Origin: Solidesulfovibrio magneticus RS-1
GTDB lineage: Bacteria; Desulfobacterota; Desulfovibrionia; Desulfovibrionales; Desulfovibrionaceae
Reading direction: 5' to 3'
DNA: 64,000 nt
Assembly (NCBI RefSeq): GCF_000010665.1
Contig: NC_012796.1
Coordinates: forward strand, 3,315,501-3,379,500
Below are positions 7,231-16,794 of the stretch, piece after piece; position 1 is the first letter of the stretch, and each line of letters begins with the position of its first letter. The position numbers and the translations under genes were made by a program. Below the pieces are notes generated by a model. The model was given only the letters and a program-made list of their open reading frames with translations. It made no database searches and had not been told where the DNA came from.

Positions 7231-8700
7231 ATGGCAAGACGCCTTCTCGCCACCACCATCGCCACCCTGTCCCTCATTGCCTGGACCGCCATGGCCCAGG
7301 CCCGCGTCCCCCTGCCCGACATCACCGAACTCGTCGACAAAGACGGCCCCGCCGTCGTCAACATCTCCACCACCAAAACCGTCAAGGCCCAGGAAGGCAT
7401 GCGCGAACTCTTCCAGAGACGCGGCGGCCAGGGCGGCCCCATGGACGACTTCTTCGAACAGTTCGAAAAGCACTTCGGCCCCCAGGGCCGGGGCGGCGGC
7501 CAGGGCGGCAAGGGCCAGAAGCAGCGCTCCATGGGCTCGGGCTTTGTCATCTCCGCCGACGGCTACATCGTCACCAACAACCATGTTGTGGACGGCGCGG
7601 ACGAGGTGAAGGTGCAGTTTAAGAACAACGAAAAGCCGCTGCCCGCCAAGATCATCGGCCGCGACGCCGAAACCGATCTGGCGCTTTTAAAGATCGAAGG
7701 CAAGTCCGGCCTGCCCTATCTGGAATTCGGCGACTCCGGCAAGCTCAAGGTCGGCGAATGGGTGCTGGCCATCGGCAACCCCTTTGGCCTGGAAAATACG
7801 GTGACGCTGGGCATCGTCAGCGCCAAGGGCCGCATCATCGGGGCCGGCCCCTTTGACAACTTCATCCAGACCGACGCTTCCATCAATCCCGGCAACTCCG
7901 GCGGGCCGCTTATTGACCTCGACGGCAAGGTCATCGGCATCAACACCGCCATCGTGGCCTCGGGCCAGGGCATCGGCTTCGCCATCCCCTCCAACATGGC
8001 CAAGGACGTGATCAGTCAATTGCGCGACGGCAAGAAGGTCCAGCGCGGCTGGCTTGGCGTCTCCATCCAGGACATCGACGAAAACACCGCCAAGGCCCTG
8101 GGCCTCGACTCCACCAAGGGCGCGCTCATCTCCTCGGTCATGGAAGGCCAGCCCGCGGCCAAGGCCGGCATCAAGACCGGCGACGTCATCACTTCCGTGG
8201 GCGGCCAGAAGGTCGATAACGCCAATGATCTGCTGCGCCGCGTGGCCGCCATCCGCCCGGGCGAATCGGCCGAGTTCGTGGTCATGCGCAAGGGGTCGCC
8301 CGTCACGGTCAGCGTCACCCTGGGCGAACGCGACGCCAAGAAGCTGGCCCAGAGCGGCCGCGGCCAGGAAGGCGAGGACGACGCCGCCGGCGAGGACGCC
8401 TCGGCCTCGGCCCTCGGGTTGTCCGTGCGGGCCCTGGCCCCCAAGGAAGCCAAGGCCATAGGCATGGACAAGGCCCAAGGCGTGCTGATAACGGAAGTGG
8501 CCGACGGCTCCGAGGCCGAGCAGGCCGACGTCCGCCCGGGCGACGTGATCCTTGAGGTCAACCAACGCCCGGCGACCTCCCCCGAGGAGTTCAAGAAGAT
8601 CGTCGGCGAGGACGGCAAGAAGAAGGGCGTGGTGATGCTGCTTATCAAGCGCCAAAACCAGACCGTCTTCCGCACCGTGCCCCTGGCCGACGCCAAGTAA
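7231..8700 (+). CDS. degP: Periplasmic Do-family serine protease/chaperone (DegP/HtrA)
   Basis: A 489-residue envelope protease that degrades or refolds misfolded periplasmic proteins. It carries a signal peptide (cleavage likely after AMAQA, near residue 23), a trypsin-like domain with the full triad His118 (TNNHVVDG), Asp149 (ETDLALL) and Ser223 (GNSGGPL), then two PDZ domains (about residues 270-370 and 390-485). A glycine/glutamine-rich stretch at residues 70-100 corresponds to the flexible LA-loop region. ATG 7231 is preceded by AGGAG at good spacing; the upstream extension is rejected because it would bury the signal peptide. It is followed by a GC-rich hairpin before ispE. Confidence 0.96.
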   Translation: MARRLLATTIATLSLIAWTAMAQARVPLPDITELVDKDGPAVVNISTTKTVKAQEGMRELFQRRGGQGGPMDDFFEQFEKHFGPQGRGGGQGGKGQKQRSMGSGFVISADGYIVTNNHVVDGADEVKVQFKNNEKPLPAKIIGRDAETDLALLKIEGKSGLPYLEFGDSGKLKVGEWVLAIGNPFGLENTVTLGIVSAKGRIIGAGPFDNFIQTDASINPGNSGGPLIDLDGKVIGINTAIVASGQGIGFAIPSNMAKDVISQLRDGKKVQRGWLGVSIQDIDENTAKALGLDSTKGALISSVMEGQPAAKAGIKTGDVITSVGGQKVDNANDLLRRVAAIRPGESAEFVVMRKGSPVTVSVTLGERDAKKLAQSGRGQEGEDDAAGEDASASALGLSVRALAPKEAKAIGMDKAQGVLITEVADGSEAEQADVRPGDVILEVNQRPATSPEEFKKIVGEDGKKKGVVMLLIKRQNQTVFRTVPLADAK

Positions 8701-8718
8701 CACCGCCGCAACACAACC

Positions 8719-8743
8719 GCCCCCCGGCTTCGGCCGGGGGGCG
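8719..8743 (+). terminator. GC hairpin between the protease gene and ispE
   Basis: CGCCCCCCGGC-TTCG-GCCGGGGGGCG, a perfect stem with a stable UUCG loop, but no T-run. It may act as a Rho-dependent stop, an RNA end stabiliser or a partial terminator. Confidence 0.45.
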
Positions 8744-8757
8744 CACAGGCAACACCC

Positions 8758-9648
8758 ATGGCGTCTTTCCCCTGCCCTATCGAGGAAACCCTCCTGCCCG
8801 TGCCCTGCAAGGTCAATCTGCGCCTGGCCGTGGGCGCGCGGCGGCCCAACGGCTACCACGACATCGACACCTTTTTCCTGCCCCTGCCCGAACCGGCCGA
8901 CGTCCTGCGTCTGCGCCGCTTCGACGGCCCCGGGGACATCGATCTGCAATGTTCCGATCCCGAGCTTGAAACCGACGACAATCTGGTCGTTCGGGCCTAC
9001 CGGGCCTACGCTGCGGCCACGGGCTACGCCCCGCGTCTGGAAGTCCATCTGGCCAAGCACATTCCCCACGGAGCCGGCCTTGGCGGCGGTTCGTCCGACG
9101 CCGCCGTCATGCTGCGCTATTTGAACGACCGGGCCGATGAAGCCGCCCTGTCGCCCGTGGACCTGGCCGCCCTGGCCCTGACCCTTGGCGCGGACATCCC
9201 CTTTTTCCTGCTCGGCGTCCCGGCCGTGGCCACCGGCGTGGGCGAGACGCTCATCCCGGCCGATCCCGGCCTGGCCGGCTGGTGCGCCGTGGTGGTGTGC
9301 CCCGAAGCCCGGGTCAAGACCGCCTGGGCCTATGCCGCCCTGGACGCCTCCCGGGCCTTGCCGCAAAAACCTGGGGCAAACCTCTTGACAACTGCTTTTG
9401 ACGCCAATAAAAGGGCGTTTTGCGTCACCGGTGCGCCCATGCGGAACGACTTTGAAAGCGTCGTTTTCGCGGCCCACCCCGAACTGGGGCGGGTCAAGGA
9501 GCGCCTGCTGGCCCTTGGGGCAGCGGGCGCGCTTTTATCGGGCACGGGTTCGGCGGTGTTCGGGCTTTTCCGCAAGCGCCAGACGGCCACCCTGGCCCTG
9601 GCCATGCTCACCGGAAGCGGCCCGCGTGCCTATCTCGCGCCGCTGTGA
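8758..9648 (+). CDS. ispE: 4-diphosphocytidyl-2-C-methyl-D-erythritol kinase
   Basis: Fourth step of the MEP isoprenoid pathway: ATP-dependent phosphorylation of CDP-methylerythritol in the cytoplasm. The 296-residue protein has the IspE opening CKVNLRLAVGARRPNGYHDI and the GHMP-kinase ATP loop PHGAGLGGGSSDAAV near residue 105, plus a C-terminal LLSGTGSAVFGLF motif. Length is usual. It sits just before tRNA-Gln and prs, an arrangement (ispE-prs-rplY-pth) common in many bacteria. Confidence 0.97.
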   Translation: MASFPCPIEETLLPVPCKVNLRLAVGARRPNGYHDIDTFFLPLPEPADVLRLRRFDGPGDIDLQCSDPELETDDNLVVRAYRAYAAATGYAPRLEVHLAKHIPHGAGLGGGSSDAAVMLRYLNDRADEAALSPVDLAALALTLGADIPFFLLGVPAVATGVGETLIPADPGLAGWCAVVVCPEARVKTAWAYAALDASRALPQKPGANLLTTAFDANKRAFCVTGAPMRNDFESVVFAAHPELGRVKERLLALGAAGALLSGTGSAVFGLFRKRQTATLALAMLTGSGPRAYLAPL

Positions 9649-9705
9649 CGCACGCGGCCCCTCGGGGCCGCGCGGCCGGTCCGCCGCAATAGACCATTTT
9701 CATGC

Positions 9706-9781
9706 TGGGGCGTCGCCAAGTTGGTAAGGCACGGGGTTTTGGTCCCCGCATTCGTGGGTTCGAGTCCTACCGCCCCAGCCA
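9706..9781 (+). tRNA. tRNA-Gln(TTG)
   Basis: Acceptor TGGGGCG pairs with CGCCCCA; anticodon arm CGGGG-TTTTGGT-CCCCG gives anticodon TTG; the T arm has GGGTTCGAGTCC; CCA is encoded. It lies between ispE and prs and is probably cotranscribed with them. Confidence 0.96.
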
Positions 9782-9840
9782 GTTTTTCTCCGACACCACC
9801 CGGTCCCTCCCGGACCGGCACAGCACCCGAGGCTTCGCAC

Positions 9841-10785
9841 ATGGCGCAAGGCGATCTGAAAATCCTCACCGGCACTTCCAATCCCGGACTGGCCGAGGCC
9901 ATCTGCGACCATCTTGGCTGCACCCTGCTGCCGGCCAAGGTCGGCACCTTCAGCGACGGCGAGATCCGCATCGAGGTAGGGGCCAACGTGCGCGGCTCGG
10001 ACATCTTCGTGGTCCAGTCCACCTCGTACCCGGTCAACTACAACCTCATGGAACTGTGCCTGATGCTGGACGCCTTAAAGCGCGCCAGCGCCCGGCGCGT
10101 CACGGCGGTTGTGCCCTACTACGGCTACGCCCGGCAGGACCGCAAGGTCGCGCCCCGCGCGCCGATTAGCGCCAAGCTCGTGGCCGATTTCCTGACGGTT
10201 GCCGGCATGAACCGCCTGCTCACCATCGACCTGCACGCCGGCCAGATCCAGGGCTTTTTCAACCTGCCCGTGGACAACCTGTTCGCCGCGCCCATCATGG
10301 CCGAATATTTCAAGGATTTCTCCGGCCCGGGCTTGTGCGTGGTTTCTCCGGACGCCGGCGGAGTGGAACGTGCCCGGTCCTTTGCCAAACGCCTCGGCGC
10401 GACCCTGGCCATTATCGACAAGCGCCGCGACGCCCCCAACCAGGCCCAGGCCATGCACGTCATCGGCGACGTCAAGGACAAGCTGTGCGTGGTGCTCGAC
10501 GACATGATCGACACCGCCGGCACCATGTGCCAGGCCGGCGTGGTGCTGTTGGAAAACGGGGCCCGCGAGGTCATGGCCACGGCCACCCATCCAGTGCTGT
10601 CCGGCCCGGCCATCGAACGGCTGGAGAATTCGCCCTTTACCCAGATCGTGACCACCAACACGATTCCCCTTAACGACAAAGCCAAGGCCTGCTCCAAGAT
10701 CAAGGTGCTCTCCATCGCGGGGCTTTTGGCCAAGGCCATCCACAATATCCACACCGAGTCCTCGGTGAGCGTGCTGTTCACCTAA
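9841..10785 (+). CDS. prs: Ribose-phosphate pyrophosphokinase
   Basis: Makes phosphoribosyl pyrophosphate from ribose-5-phosphate and ATP for nucleotide, His and Trp synthesis. The 314-residue protein is the normal bacterial length and shows [11 protein letters not shown], the catalytic flexible loop around KRRDAPN, and the PRPP-binding loop [12 protein letters not shown] near residue 220. ATG 9841 directly precedes the conserved start ([14 protein letters not shown]). It follows tRNA-Gln and precedes rplY by 65 bases. Confidence 0.98.
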   Translation: MAQGDLKILTGTSNPGLAEAICDHLGCTLLPAKVGTFSDGEIRIEVGANVRGSDIFVVQSTSYPVNYNLMELCLMLDALKRASARRVTAVVPYYGYARQDRKVAPRAPISAKLVADFLTVAGMNRLLTIDLHAGQIQGFFNLPVDNLFAAPIMAEYFKDFSGPGLCVVSPDAGGVERARSFAKRLGATLAIIDKRRDAPNQAQAMHVIGDVKDKLCVVLDDMIDTAGTMCQAGVVLLENGAREVMATATHPVLSGPAIERLENSPFTQIVTTNTIPLNDKAKACSKIKVLSIAGLLAKAIHNIHTESSVSVLFT

Positions 10786-10850
10786 TCGGGCGACGCACGG
10801 CCGGCCGAAAAAACCATGTTTCGCCCCAGGGCGCAAAGGAGATACCCGAT

Positions 10851-11429
10851 ATGAGTCAGACCCAGTCCCTCGCCGTCAAGACCCGCGCGGGCCTCGGCAA
10901 AGGCGCCTGCCGCAAGCTGCGCGCAGACGATATGGTTCCCGGCGTTTACTACGACGCCAAGGGCGTCAACGTCCCGGTCATGGTCGAGCACCTGCCCCTG
11001 CAGAAGCTCTATTCCAAGATCGCCTCCTCCCACGTCTTCGATCTCCAGATCGAGGGCGAGACCAAGCCCGCCCTGGTCTGGAAGGTCGAGCACCATCCGA
11101 CCAAGCCCCGCATTACCCACGTCGATTTCTACGGCGTGGATCTGACCAAGGAAATCCAGGTCCGCGTGCCCGTCGAAGTGGTGGGCAAGTCCAAGGGCCA
11201 GGTCAAAGGCGGCCAGCTGGAGATCCACCGCGAGTTCATCGAGGTCCTCTGTCTGCCCCTGGTCATCCCGGACAAGATTGTCCTGGACATCACCAATGTC
11301 GACATCAACGAGAGCATCCTGATCGCCGACGTCGTCCTGCCCGAGGGCGTCAAGGCTGTTTACGACAATAACTATGCCGTCATCGGCGTCCTGGCCAGTG
11401 CGGCCGAGGCCGCCGGCGAAGGCGCCTAG
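10851..11429 (+). CDS. rplY: 50S ribosomal protein L25 (Ctc/TL5 form)
   Basis: Binds 5S rRNA in the large ribosomal subunit. At 192 residues it is the long two-domain form: the N-terminal L25 fold (about 1-92, with LGKGACRKLRADDMVPGVYY) and the C-terminal TL5/Ctc domain (about 93-190, with VPVEVVGKSKGQVKGGQLE). The start has AAAGGAGA at good spacing. It is placed between prs and pth as in many genomes. Confidence 0.97.
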   Translation: MSQTQSLAVKTRAGLGKGACRKLRADDMVPGVYYDAKGVNVPVMVEHLPLQKLYSKIASSHVFDLQIEGETKPALVWKVEHHPTKPRITHVDFYGVDLTKEIQVRVPVEVVGKSKGQVKGGQLEIHREFIEVLCLPLVIPDKIVLDITNVDINESILIADVVLPEGVKAVYDNNYAVIGVLASAAEAAGEGA

Positions 11430-11526
11430 CCTTCGCCAGGTTCCGTTTTCGCGTATGCGGCGGGGTGCGTTTTCCGGCGCGCCCCGCCTCTTTTCGCGCG
11501 AAAGCCCCTTGGTTTCCCCACCTGCC

Positions 11527-12162
11527 ATGGCCGTTTCCGCCATCATCGTGGGCCTGGGCAATCCCGGGCCGAGATACGCCGCCACCCGACACAATTTCGG
11601 CTTCATGGTCTTGGACGCCCTCATGGAGCGCGCCCGGCAACTCGGCGGCGCGCCCAAGGCGACGCTGACCGGCCGCAAGGACCTCGAAGCCGTAACCCTT
11701 TCCCTGCCGGTGCTGCCCGGCGGGGCTTTCGCCCAGTTTGCCTGCGTCAAGCCGCTGACCTTCATGAACTTGAGCGGCCGGGCCGTGCGGGCTGCCCTGG
11801 ATTTCTATAAGCTCGCCCCAACCGACGTCTTTGTCCTGCATGACGAGCTTGACCTGCCGCTCGGGCGGATGCGCCTCAAACGCGGCGGCGGCAATGCCGG
11901 GCACAATGGGCTCAAGTCCATCAATCAGGAACTGGGCAGTCCGGAGTTCGTGCGCCTGCGCCTGGGCATCGGCCGTCCCGAGGGCCGGGACGTGGCCGGG
12001 TATGTGCTCGAAGCCTTTCGCGGCGACGAAACGCCCGTGGTGCGCCAGGTCGTACCGGCGGCTGTGGACGGGATCATGGCCTTTTTCGAGGACGGCCTTG
12101 AAACGGCTCAGCGCCGCGTGGGCGGCTTTGACGCCGTGCCCCCGCCGTTGCCCCAGCCGTAG
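11527..12162 (+). CDS. pth: Peptidyl-tRNA hydrolase
   Basis: Releases tRNA from peptidyl-tRNA dropped by stalled ribosomes. The 211-residue protein shows the family start IIVGLGNPGPRYAATRHNFG with the catalytic His in RHNFG (about residue 22), the substrate-gripping VKPLTFMNLSG, and HDELDLPLG. ATG 11527 gives the conserved N-terminus; the open frame continues upstream but has no family similarity. Third protein gene of the prs-rplY-pth run. Confidence 0.96.
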   Translation: MAVSAIIVGLGNPGPRYAATRHNFGFMVLDALMERARQLGGAPKATLTGRKDLEAVTLSLPVLPGGAFAQFACVKPLTFMNLSGRAVRAALDFYKLAPTDVFVLHDELDLPLGRMRLKRGGGNAGHNGLKSINQELGSPEFVRLRLGIGRPEGRDVAGYVLEAFRGDETPVVRQVVPAAVDGIMAFFEDGLETAQRRVGGFDAVPPPLPQP

Positions 12163-12500
12163 CGCGTTTCCTCGCCATGGGCCTCCCTCGTCTTGGGGCA
12201 GGACGCGAAGAGCACGAATTTTCCAGAACAAAAACCGACGTTTTTGCGTGGGCACCCCGGGTGTGGCGGACCATCCGCTGTTTCGCCCCTGGTCTGCGGG
12301 CAAAAGTCGCATTTTTGCAAATCCCCGTCAGCCCGCCTCCGCCCTGGGGCGGCCCCCTTTTACAGGCTCCAACCCTTATGGGAAGCGGTTTTCCGGCCAT
12401 CGCCGGAATCCATGGACACAAGGGGACAAGTACGCTATTTTGTATTGAAGACGGTACAGACGTTGTATTTGGCGAGCGTCTGGCCGGGAGGAGTCCCACG
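12163..12500. other. Intergenic region between pth and carD
   Basis: No gene supported. It holds a short AT hairpin CAAAAAC-CGAC-GTTTTTG (12229-12246), a possible pth terminator, and GC-rich DNA. The carD frame is open through the gap but the translation is proline/glycine-rich and unlike any domain. Confidence 0.4.
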
Positions 12501-13013
12501 GTGTTTTCCGAGGAGCAGCTAGTCGTTTATCCGGCCCAGGGTGTGGGCAGGGTCGAACGGATCGAGACCCAGGTCATCGGGGGCGCCTCGGCCGACTTTT
12601 TCATTGTGCGCATCTTGAGCAACAATGTCACCTTGATGGTGCCGGTGAAAAACGCCGCCAACGTGGGGCTGCGGCCCCTGTGCACGGCCGAACAGGGCGC
12701 GGCCATCATCGAATCCCTCAAGGACCGCTCCGACTTCACCGGCTATACCGGCCAGAACTGGAACCGCCGGTACCGGGAGTATTCCGAGAAGCTCAAAAGC
12801 GGCGATCTGGCCGACGTGGCCTATGTGCTCAAGGAACTGTTGCTCATTGGCCAGAACAAGGAACTGTCCTTTGGCGAGCGCCGGCTCCTGGAACAGGCGA
12901 CCAGCCTGCTCACCCTGGAACTGGCCCTGGCCCTGGACAAGGACCAGCAGGAAATCAAAGACGTCATTAACGAGATCTTCGCCGACGTCCTGCAACCCAA
13001 ACCTGAAGAATAG
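12501..13013 (+). CDS. carD: CarD/CdnL-family transcriptional regulator
   Basis: A 170-residue protein with an N-terminal RNA-polymerase interaction domain (FSEEQLVVYPAQGVGRVERI), the Tudor-like fold shared with TRCF, followed by a helical DNA-contacting domain (about 70-165, NRRYREYSEKLKSGD...LSFGERRLLEQA). Members bind the polymerase beta subunit and stabilise open promoter complexes, often at rRNA promoters. The GTG start at 12501 is chosen because GGGAGGAG lies 8-10 bases upstream and the CarD domain begins at the next residue. Length is normal. Confidence 0.93.
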   Translation: MFSEEQLVVYPAQGVGRVERIETQVIGGASADFFIVRILSNNVTLMVPVKNAANVGLRPLCTAEQGAAIIESLKDRSDFTGYTGQNWNRRYREYSEKLKSGDLADVAYVLKELLLIGQNKELSFGERRLLEQATSLLTLELALALDKDQQEIKDVINEIFADVLQPKPEE

Positions 13014-13242
13014 GACCGCGATCCCAAGACTTTGGGCAGTCATGGGCCGACCCGCCCTTGACACACCCGCGAAAAAGTATATGGATCGTTCCAGGCCGTT
13101 GCCGGCCTATCCTCCACTTGCCTTGGCCCCCGTAACATAGCGAGTCGCCCGCTCCTCCACAGGGGCGCGGACGCGACGAACTCACGCTGCATCGGGTTTT
13201 CACACACTATCAATATGCGCATTTCCGCGCCGGGCTATTTCT

Positions 13243-14622
13243 GTGAGCAATGCACCCAAACGCCGCGGGCGAAATCCTCAGCCGGCCCCTGCACCCGTGC
13301 TTTCCGATCCCATCGAAAGCGACGACATCCTGCAACCCGCCGCTGTAAAGTCCAGTCTCATGGAGGGCAACTCCATGAACCTTTCCGAGCTCAAGCTCAA
13401 AAGCATGCCCGAGCTCATGGACTTGGCGGTCCAGTACAATGTCGAGAACCCCAACGGCATGCGCAAGCAGGAGCTCATCTTCGCCCTGCTGCAGAGCTGC
13501 GCCTCCCAAAACGGGGCCATCTTCGGGGAAGGCGTGCTGGAGATACTGCCCGACGGCTTCGGCTTCCTGCGCTCGCCCATGTACAGCTACATGCCCGGCC
13601 CGGACGACATCTATATTTCGCCCTCCCAGATTCGCCGGTTCGGCCTGCGCAAGGGCGACGTCATCTCCGGCCAGATCCGGCCGCCCAAGGAAGGCGAGCG
13701 TTACTTCGCCTTGCTACGGGTCGGCGAAATCGGGTTCGCGCCGCCCGAAGCCTCACGAAATCTCGTGCTCTTCGACAACCTGACGCCGCTATATCCCGAC
13801 AAGCGCTTTGTTATCGAGAACGGCGCAGAAAACTACTCCTCCCGGGTCATCGATCTCCTCGCCCCCATCGGCCACGGCCAGCGCGGCATCATCGTCGCCC
13901 CGCCCCGCACCGGCAAGACCATGCTCCTCCAGACCCTGGCCAACTCCATCAGCGCCAACCGGCCTGACGTTTTCCTCATCGTGCTGCTCATCGACGAACG
14001 CCCCGAGGAAGTCACGGACATGGAGCGCACCGTCAAGGCCGAGGTCGTCTCATCCACCTTTGACGAGCCGCCCCAGCGCCATGTCCAGGTCGCTGAAATG
14101 GTCATTGAAAAGGCCAAGCGCCTGGTCGAGCGCAAGATCGACGTGGTGATCCTGCTGGATTCCATCACCCGCCTGGGCCGCGCCTACAACGCCGTCACCC
14201 CGTCCTCGGGACGCGTGCTCTCCGGCGGCCTCGACGCCAACGCCCTGCAGCGGCCCAAGCGCTTTTTCGGCGCGGCCCGCAACATCGAAGGCGGCGGCTC
14301 GCTGACCATCATCTCCACGGCGCTCATCGACACCGGCTCCCGCATGGACGAAGTCATTTTCGAGGAGTTCAAGGGCACCGGCAACATGGAAATCTACCTG
14401 GATCGCCATTTGTCCGAGAAGCGCGTCTTCCCGGCCATCGACATCAACCGGTCCGGCACCCGCAAGGAAGAGCTGCTCCTGGACCCCGACGTCCTTAACC
14501 GCGTCTGGATCCTGCGCAAGCTCCTGGCCCCCATGAGTCCCATCGACTCCATGGAGTTTCTTCTGGGCAAGATGCGCGGCACCAAAAGCAACCGCGAGTT
14601 CCTCGACCTCATGAACCGGTAG
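13243..14622 (+). CDS. rho: Transcription termination factor Rho
   Basis: Hexameric RNA helicase that ends transcription. The full frame is 459 residues from GTG 13243. The classic Rho start [16 protein letters not shown] begins at ATG 13375, which has GGAGGG 8 bases upstream, so a 415-residue product is quite possible. The 44-residue extension has an AT-hook-like KRRGRN and is polar, as in many delta-proteobacterial Rho proteins, but no good ribosome site. Domains: Rho-N helix (after 44), cold-shock RNA-binding domain (about 95-165, GFGFLRSP), ATPase with Walker A APPRTGKT, Walker [12 protein letters not shown] and the Q/R-loop region. A strong terminator follows. Confidence 0.96.
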   Translation: MSNAPKRRGRNPQPAPAPVLSDPIESDDILQPAAVKSSLMEGNSMNLSELKLKSMPELMDLAVQYNVENPNGMRKQELIFALLQSCASQNGAIFGEGVLEILPDGFGFLRSPMYSYMPGPDDIYISPSQIRRFGLRKGDVISGQIRPPKEGERYFALLRVGEIGFAPPEASRNLVLFDNLTPLYPDKRFVIENGAENYSSRVIDLLAPIGHGQRGIIVAPPRTGKTMLLQTLANSISANRPDVFLIVLLIDERPEEVTDMERTVKAEVVSSTFDEPPQRHVQVAEMVIEKAKRLVERKIDVVILLDSITRLGRAYNAVTPSSGRVLSGGLDANALQRPKRFFGAARNIEGGGSLTIISTALIDTGSRMDEVIFEEFKGTGNMEIYLDRHLSEKRVFPAIDINRSGTRKEELLLDPDVLNRVWILRKLLAPMSPIDSMEFLLGKMRGTKSNREFLDLMNR

Positions 14623-14649
14623 ACCGCCGGTTCCCCACTGCCGAAGACA

Positions 14650-14684
14650 AAGGCGGATCGCTTACGAGGCGGTCCGCCTTTTTT
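14650..14684 (+). terminator. Intrinsic terminator after rho
   Basis: Stem AGGCGGATCGC/GCGGTCCGCCT around a TTACGAG loop, followed by TTTTTT. A textbook terminator. Confidence 0.85.
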
Positions 14685-14775
14685 GCCGCCTTGGCCCGGC
14701 CAGGTTTTCTTAAGGGTTTTTAACCAAAGCCGCCGGGTGCTTTCCTTCCCGGCCGGTTCGGCGTATAGGCCGGCC

Positions 14776-16242
14776 ATGGACGCCCCAAGCTTGCATCGCC
14801 GGCCGGGCGCGACCCGGCGGCTGGCGGCGACCCTGGTCGCCTGCTGGCTCATCGTCTCCCTGCTCGCCCCATCCTTGGTCCAGGCCTCCTTCTTGTCGTT
14901 TGACCTCAAGGATGAACGGGAACTCGGCGAAAAATTCAACATCATGATCCGGTCCCGGATGCCGCTTATCGAGGACACCGAGATCAACGACTACGTGACC
15001 GGCCTGCTGGACCGGCTGACCAGGACCATGCCGCCCCAGCCCTTCCCCTTCACCGTCGGCATCATCAACAACAACGCCGTCAACGCCTTTGCCGGACCGG
15101 CCGGCTACGTCTTCGTCTTCACCGGACTGATTCTCCAGATGGAGCACGAGTCCGAGGTGGCCGGCGTCCTGGCCCACGAACTGGCCCACGTCAGCCAGCG
15201 CCACATCGCCAAGCGTGTGGGCGAAATGAAGCTCCTGAGCATCGGCCAGCTCGTCGGCGTGCTGGCCGGCGTGGTGCTGGGCTCGGCCACCGGCAACCAG
15301 GACCTTGGCTCCCTGGTGGCCGTGGGCTCCCAGGCCGCCACGGCCCACGCCTATCTCAAGTATTCCCGCGATGACGAACGCGAGGCCGACCAGGTCGGCA
15401 TGAACTATCTGGTCGCCGCCGGCTATCCGCCGGGCGGGCTGGTGGAAGCCTTCGAAACCATGAAACGGATGCGCTGGATGCAGGGCGGCGGCGTCATCCC
15501 GACGTATCTCAGCACCCACCCCGGCCTTGAGGAACGCATGGGCTACCTCAAGGACCGGGTGAAAATGCTGCCCAAAGATGTCCAGGACCGCAGAAACAAC
15601 GACGCCGCCTTCAAGCGCGCCCAGATGCTGGTGCGCGCCCGCTATACCGACGCCAAAAACGCCGTGGCCTACTTCCGAAAACTTGGCGACAAGATGACCT
15701 GCCTGGACAAGCTCGGCCTGGCCATCGCCCTGTCGCGCTCCCTGGAGGACGTGGGACAGGCCCGGGCCGCCTTTGACGAGGCCGTGGCCTGCGCCCCGAA
15801 CGATCCGCTGGTCCTGCGCGAGACGGGCCGCTACTACCTTAAAGTGCGCGATTTCGCCCGGGCCAAAAGCCTGCTCGAAGCGGCCCTGCGCCAAAACCCC
15901 ACCGACATCGACGCCAATTTCGAATACGGCCGGATGCTGGCCCAGGAAGGCAAGCCGGCCCAAGCCGTGGCCTATCTGGAAAAAGTCCGCCAGCGGGTGC
16001 CGGAAAACGCCGAAATCCGGTCTATCTACGGCCAGATACTGGGTCAGTCCGGCGACCTCTTCCACGCCTATCTCCAGTTGACCTACGCCGCCGTCTACGA
16101 CAACAATCCCCCCCAGGTGAAGTTCCAGCTGGGCAAGGCCAAGGCGGCGGCCAAGACCGACGCCGATCGGCGCGAGCTGGCCAAGCTTGAAGAAACCATC
16201 AAGAAACGCTCCGAATTCTGGAAAAAAAGGATCATGGAATGA
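14776..16242 (+). CDS. Exported M48 metalloprotease with TPR tail (BepA-like)
   Basis: A 488-residue periplasmic zinc protease, likely for quality control of outer-membrane assembly as in BepA/YfgC. It has an N-terminal export signal (hydrophobic ATLVACWLIVSLLAPSL, cleavage near residue 40), an M48 domain with the HExxH motif HELAH (His134, Glu135, His138) and the third-ligand region DDEREADQVGMNY, then a C-terminal helical tetratricopeptide region (about 290-480). The start ATG 14776 precedes the signal sequence; upstream in-frame sequence runs into the rho terminator. It overlaps the next gene by four bases (ATGA), so the two are cotranslated. Confidence 0.92.
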   Translation: MDAPSLHRRPGATRRLAATLVACWLIVSLLAPSLVQASFLSFDLKDERELGEKFNIMIRSRMPLIEDTEINDYVTGLLDRLTRTMPPQPFPFTVGIINNNAVNAFAGPAGYVFVFTGLILQMEHESEVAGVLAHELAHVSQRHIAKRVGEMKLLSIGQLVGVLAGVVLGSATGNQDLGSLVAVGSQAATAHAYLKYSRDDEREADQVGMNYLVAAGYPPGGLVEAFETMKRMRWMQGGGVIPTYLSTHPGLEERMGYLKDRVKMLPKDVQDRRNNDAAFKRAQMLVRARYTDAKNAVAYFRKLGDKMTCLDKLGLAIALSRSLEDVGQARAAFDEAVACAPNDPLVLRETGRYYLKVRDFARAKSLLEAALRQNPTDIDANFEYGRMLAQEGKPAQAVAYLEKVRQRVPENAEIRSIYGQILGQSGDLFHAYLQLTYAAVYDNNPPQVKFQLGKAKAAAKTDADRRELAKLEETIKKRSEFWKKRIME

Positions 16243-16655
16243 ACGACTCGCTGCTCGTGCGCCTGCCCAAGGGCGAAGACCTGCTGTCCGCCCTGGTGGC
16301 CATCTGCCTGGAAAAAAACATCACCAAAGGCCACGTGAGCCTCATTGGCGCCCTGGAAAAAGCCGAACTCGGCTACTATCCCCAGGACACCCGCAAATAC
16401 GTCACCCACACCCTCAATGAAGGCACGGAAATCCTGGCCGGCCTGGGCAACGTGTCCCTGAAAGACGGCCAGCCCATCATCCACCTGCACCTGACGCTGC
16501 TTAAGGGCGATTTCACCATCACCGGCGGCCACGCCATGCCCGGCAACATCATCTTCGCCGGCGAAGCCTGCATCACCCCTATCGAAGGCCCCCGCCTGCA
16601 CCGCGGCCTCGACGCCGCTACCGGCCTGCCCCTGTGGGATCAGACCGGGATGTAG
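16239..16655 (+). CDS. PPC (DUF296) domain protein
   Basis: A 138-residue single-domain protein of the plant-and-prokaryote-conserved (PCC/PPC) family. Recognised by the order LVRLPKGEDLLSALVAIC, the GHVSLIGALEKAELGYY strand pair and the His-rich IIHLHLTLLKGDF...GGHAMPG segment. In plants the domain sits next to AT-hooks; bacterial stand-alone forms are trimers that may bind a metal or a small ligand, and their role is not known. No AT-hook is present here. The ATGA overlap with the M48 protease suggests a linked function that cannot be named. Confidence 0.82.
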   Translation: MNDSLLVRLPKGEDLLSALVAICLEKNITKGHVSLIGALEKAELGYYPQDTRKYVTHTLNEGTEILAGLGNVSLKDGQPIIHLHLTLLKGDFTITGGHAMPGNIIFAGEACITPIEGPRLHRGLDAATGLPLWDQTGM

Positions 16656-16683
16656 TGAAGGGAAAAAGGAAGAATAAGAGGAA

Positions 16684-16728
16684 GATGCCTCCGGCGGCCG
16701 GGAGGGGCTCAGCCCCTCCCGGACCCAC
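16684..16728. repeat. Palindromic intergenic repeat-like element
   Basis: GATGCCTCCGGCGGCC followed by the inverted repeat CCGGGAGGGG-CTCAG-CCCCTCCCGG. Elements of this look (TGCCTCCGGCGGCC plus a GC palindrome) are frequent between genes in Desulfovibrio-type genomes; only one copy is seen here. It sits between convergent genes and could end transcription both ways. Confidence 0.5.
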
Positions 16729-16794
16729 CCGAAAGGGGGAAATGAGGATGCCGGAGGATGGTGTCGATGGGGTATTCGCGGCCAGCGGCCATGC

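Noticed and set aside
12177-12500. Upstream extension of carD
   Set aside because: Open by GC bias; proline/tryptophan-rich translation, and a good ribosome site sits at the GTG of the CarD domain.
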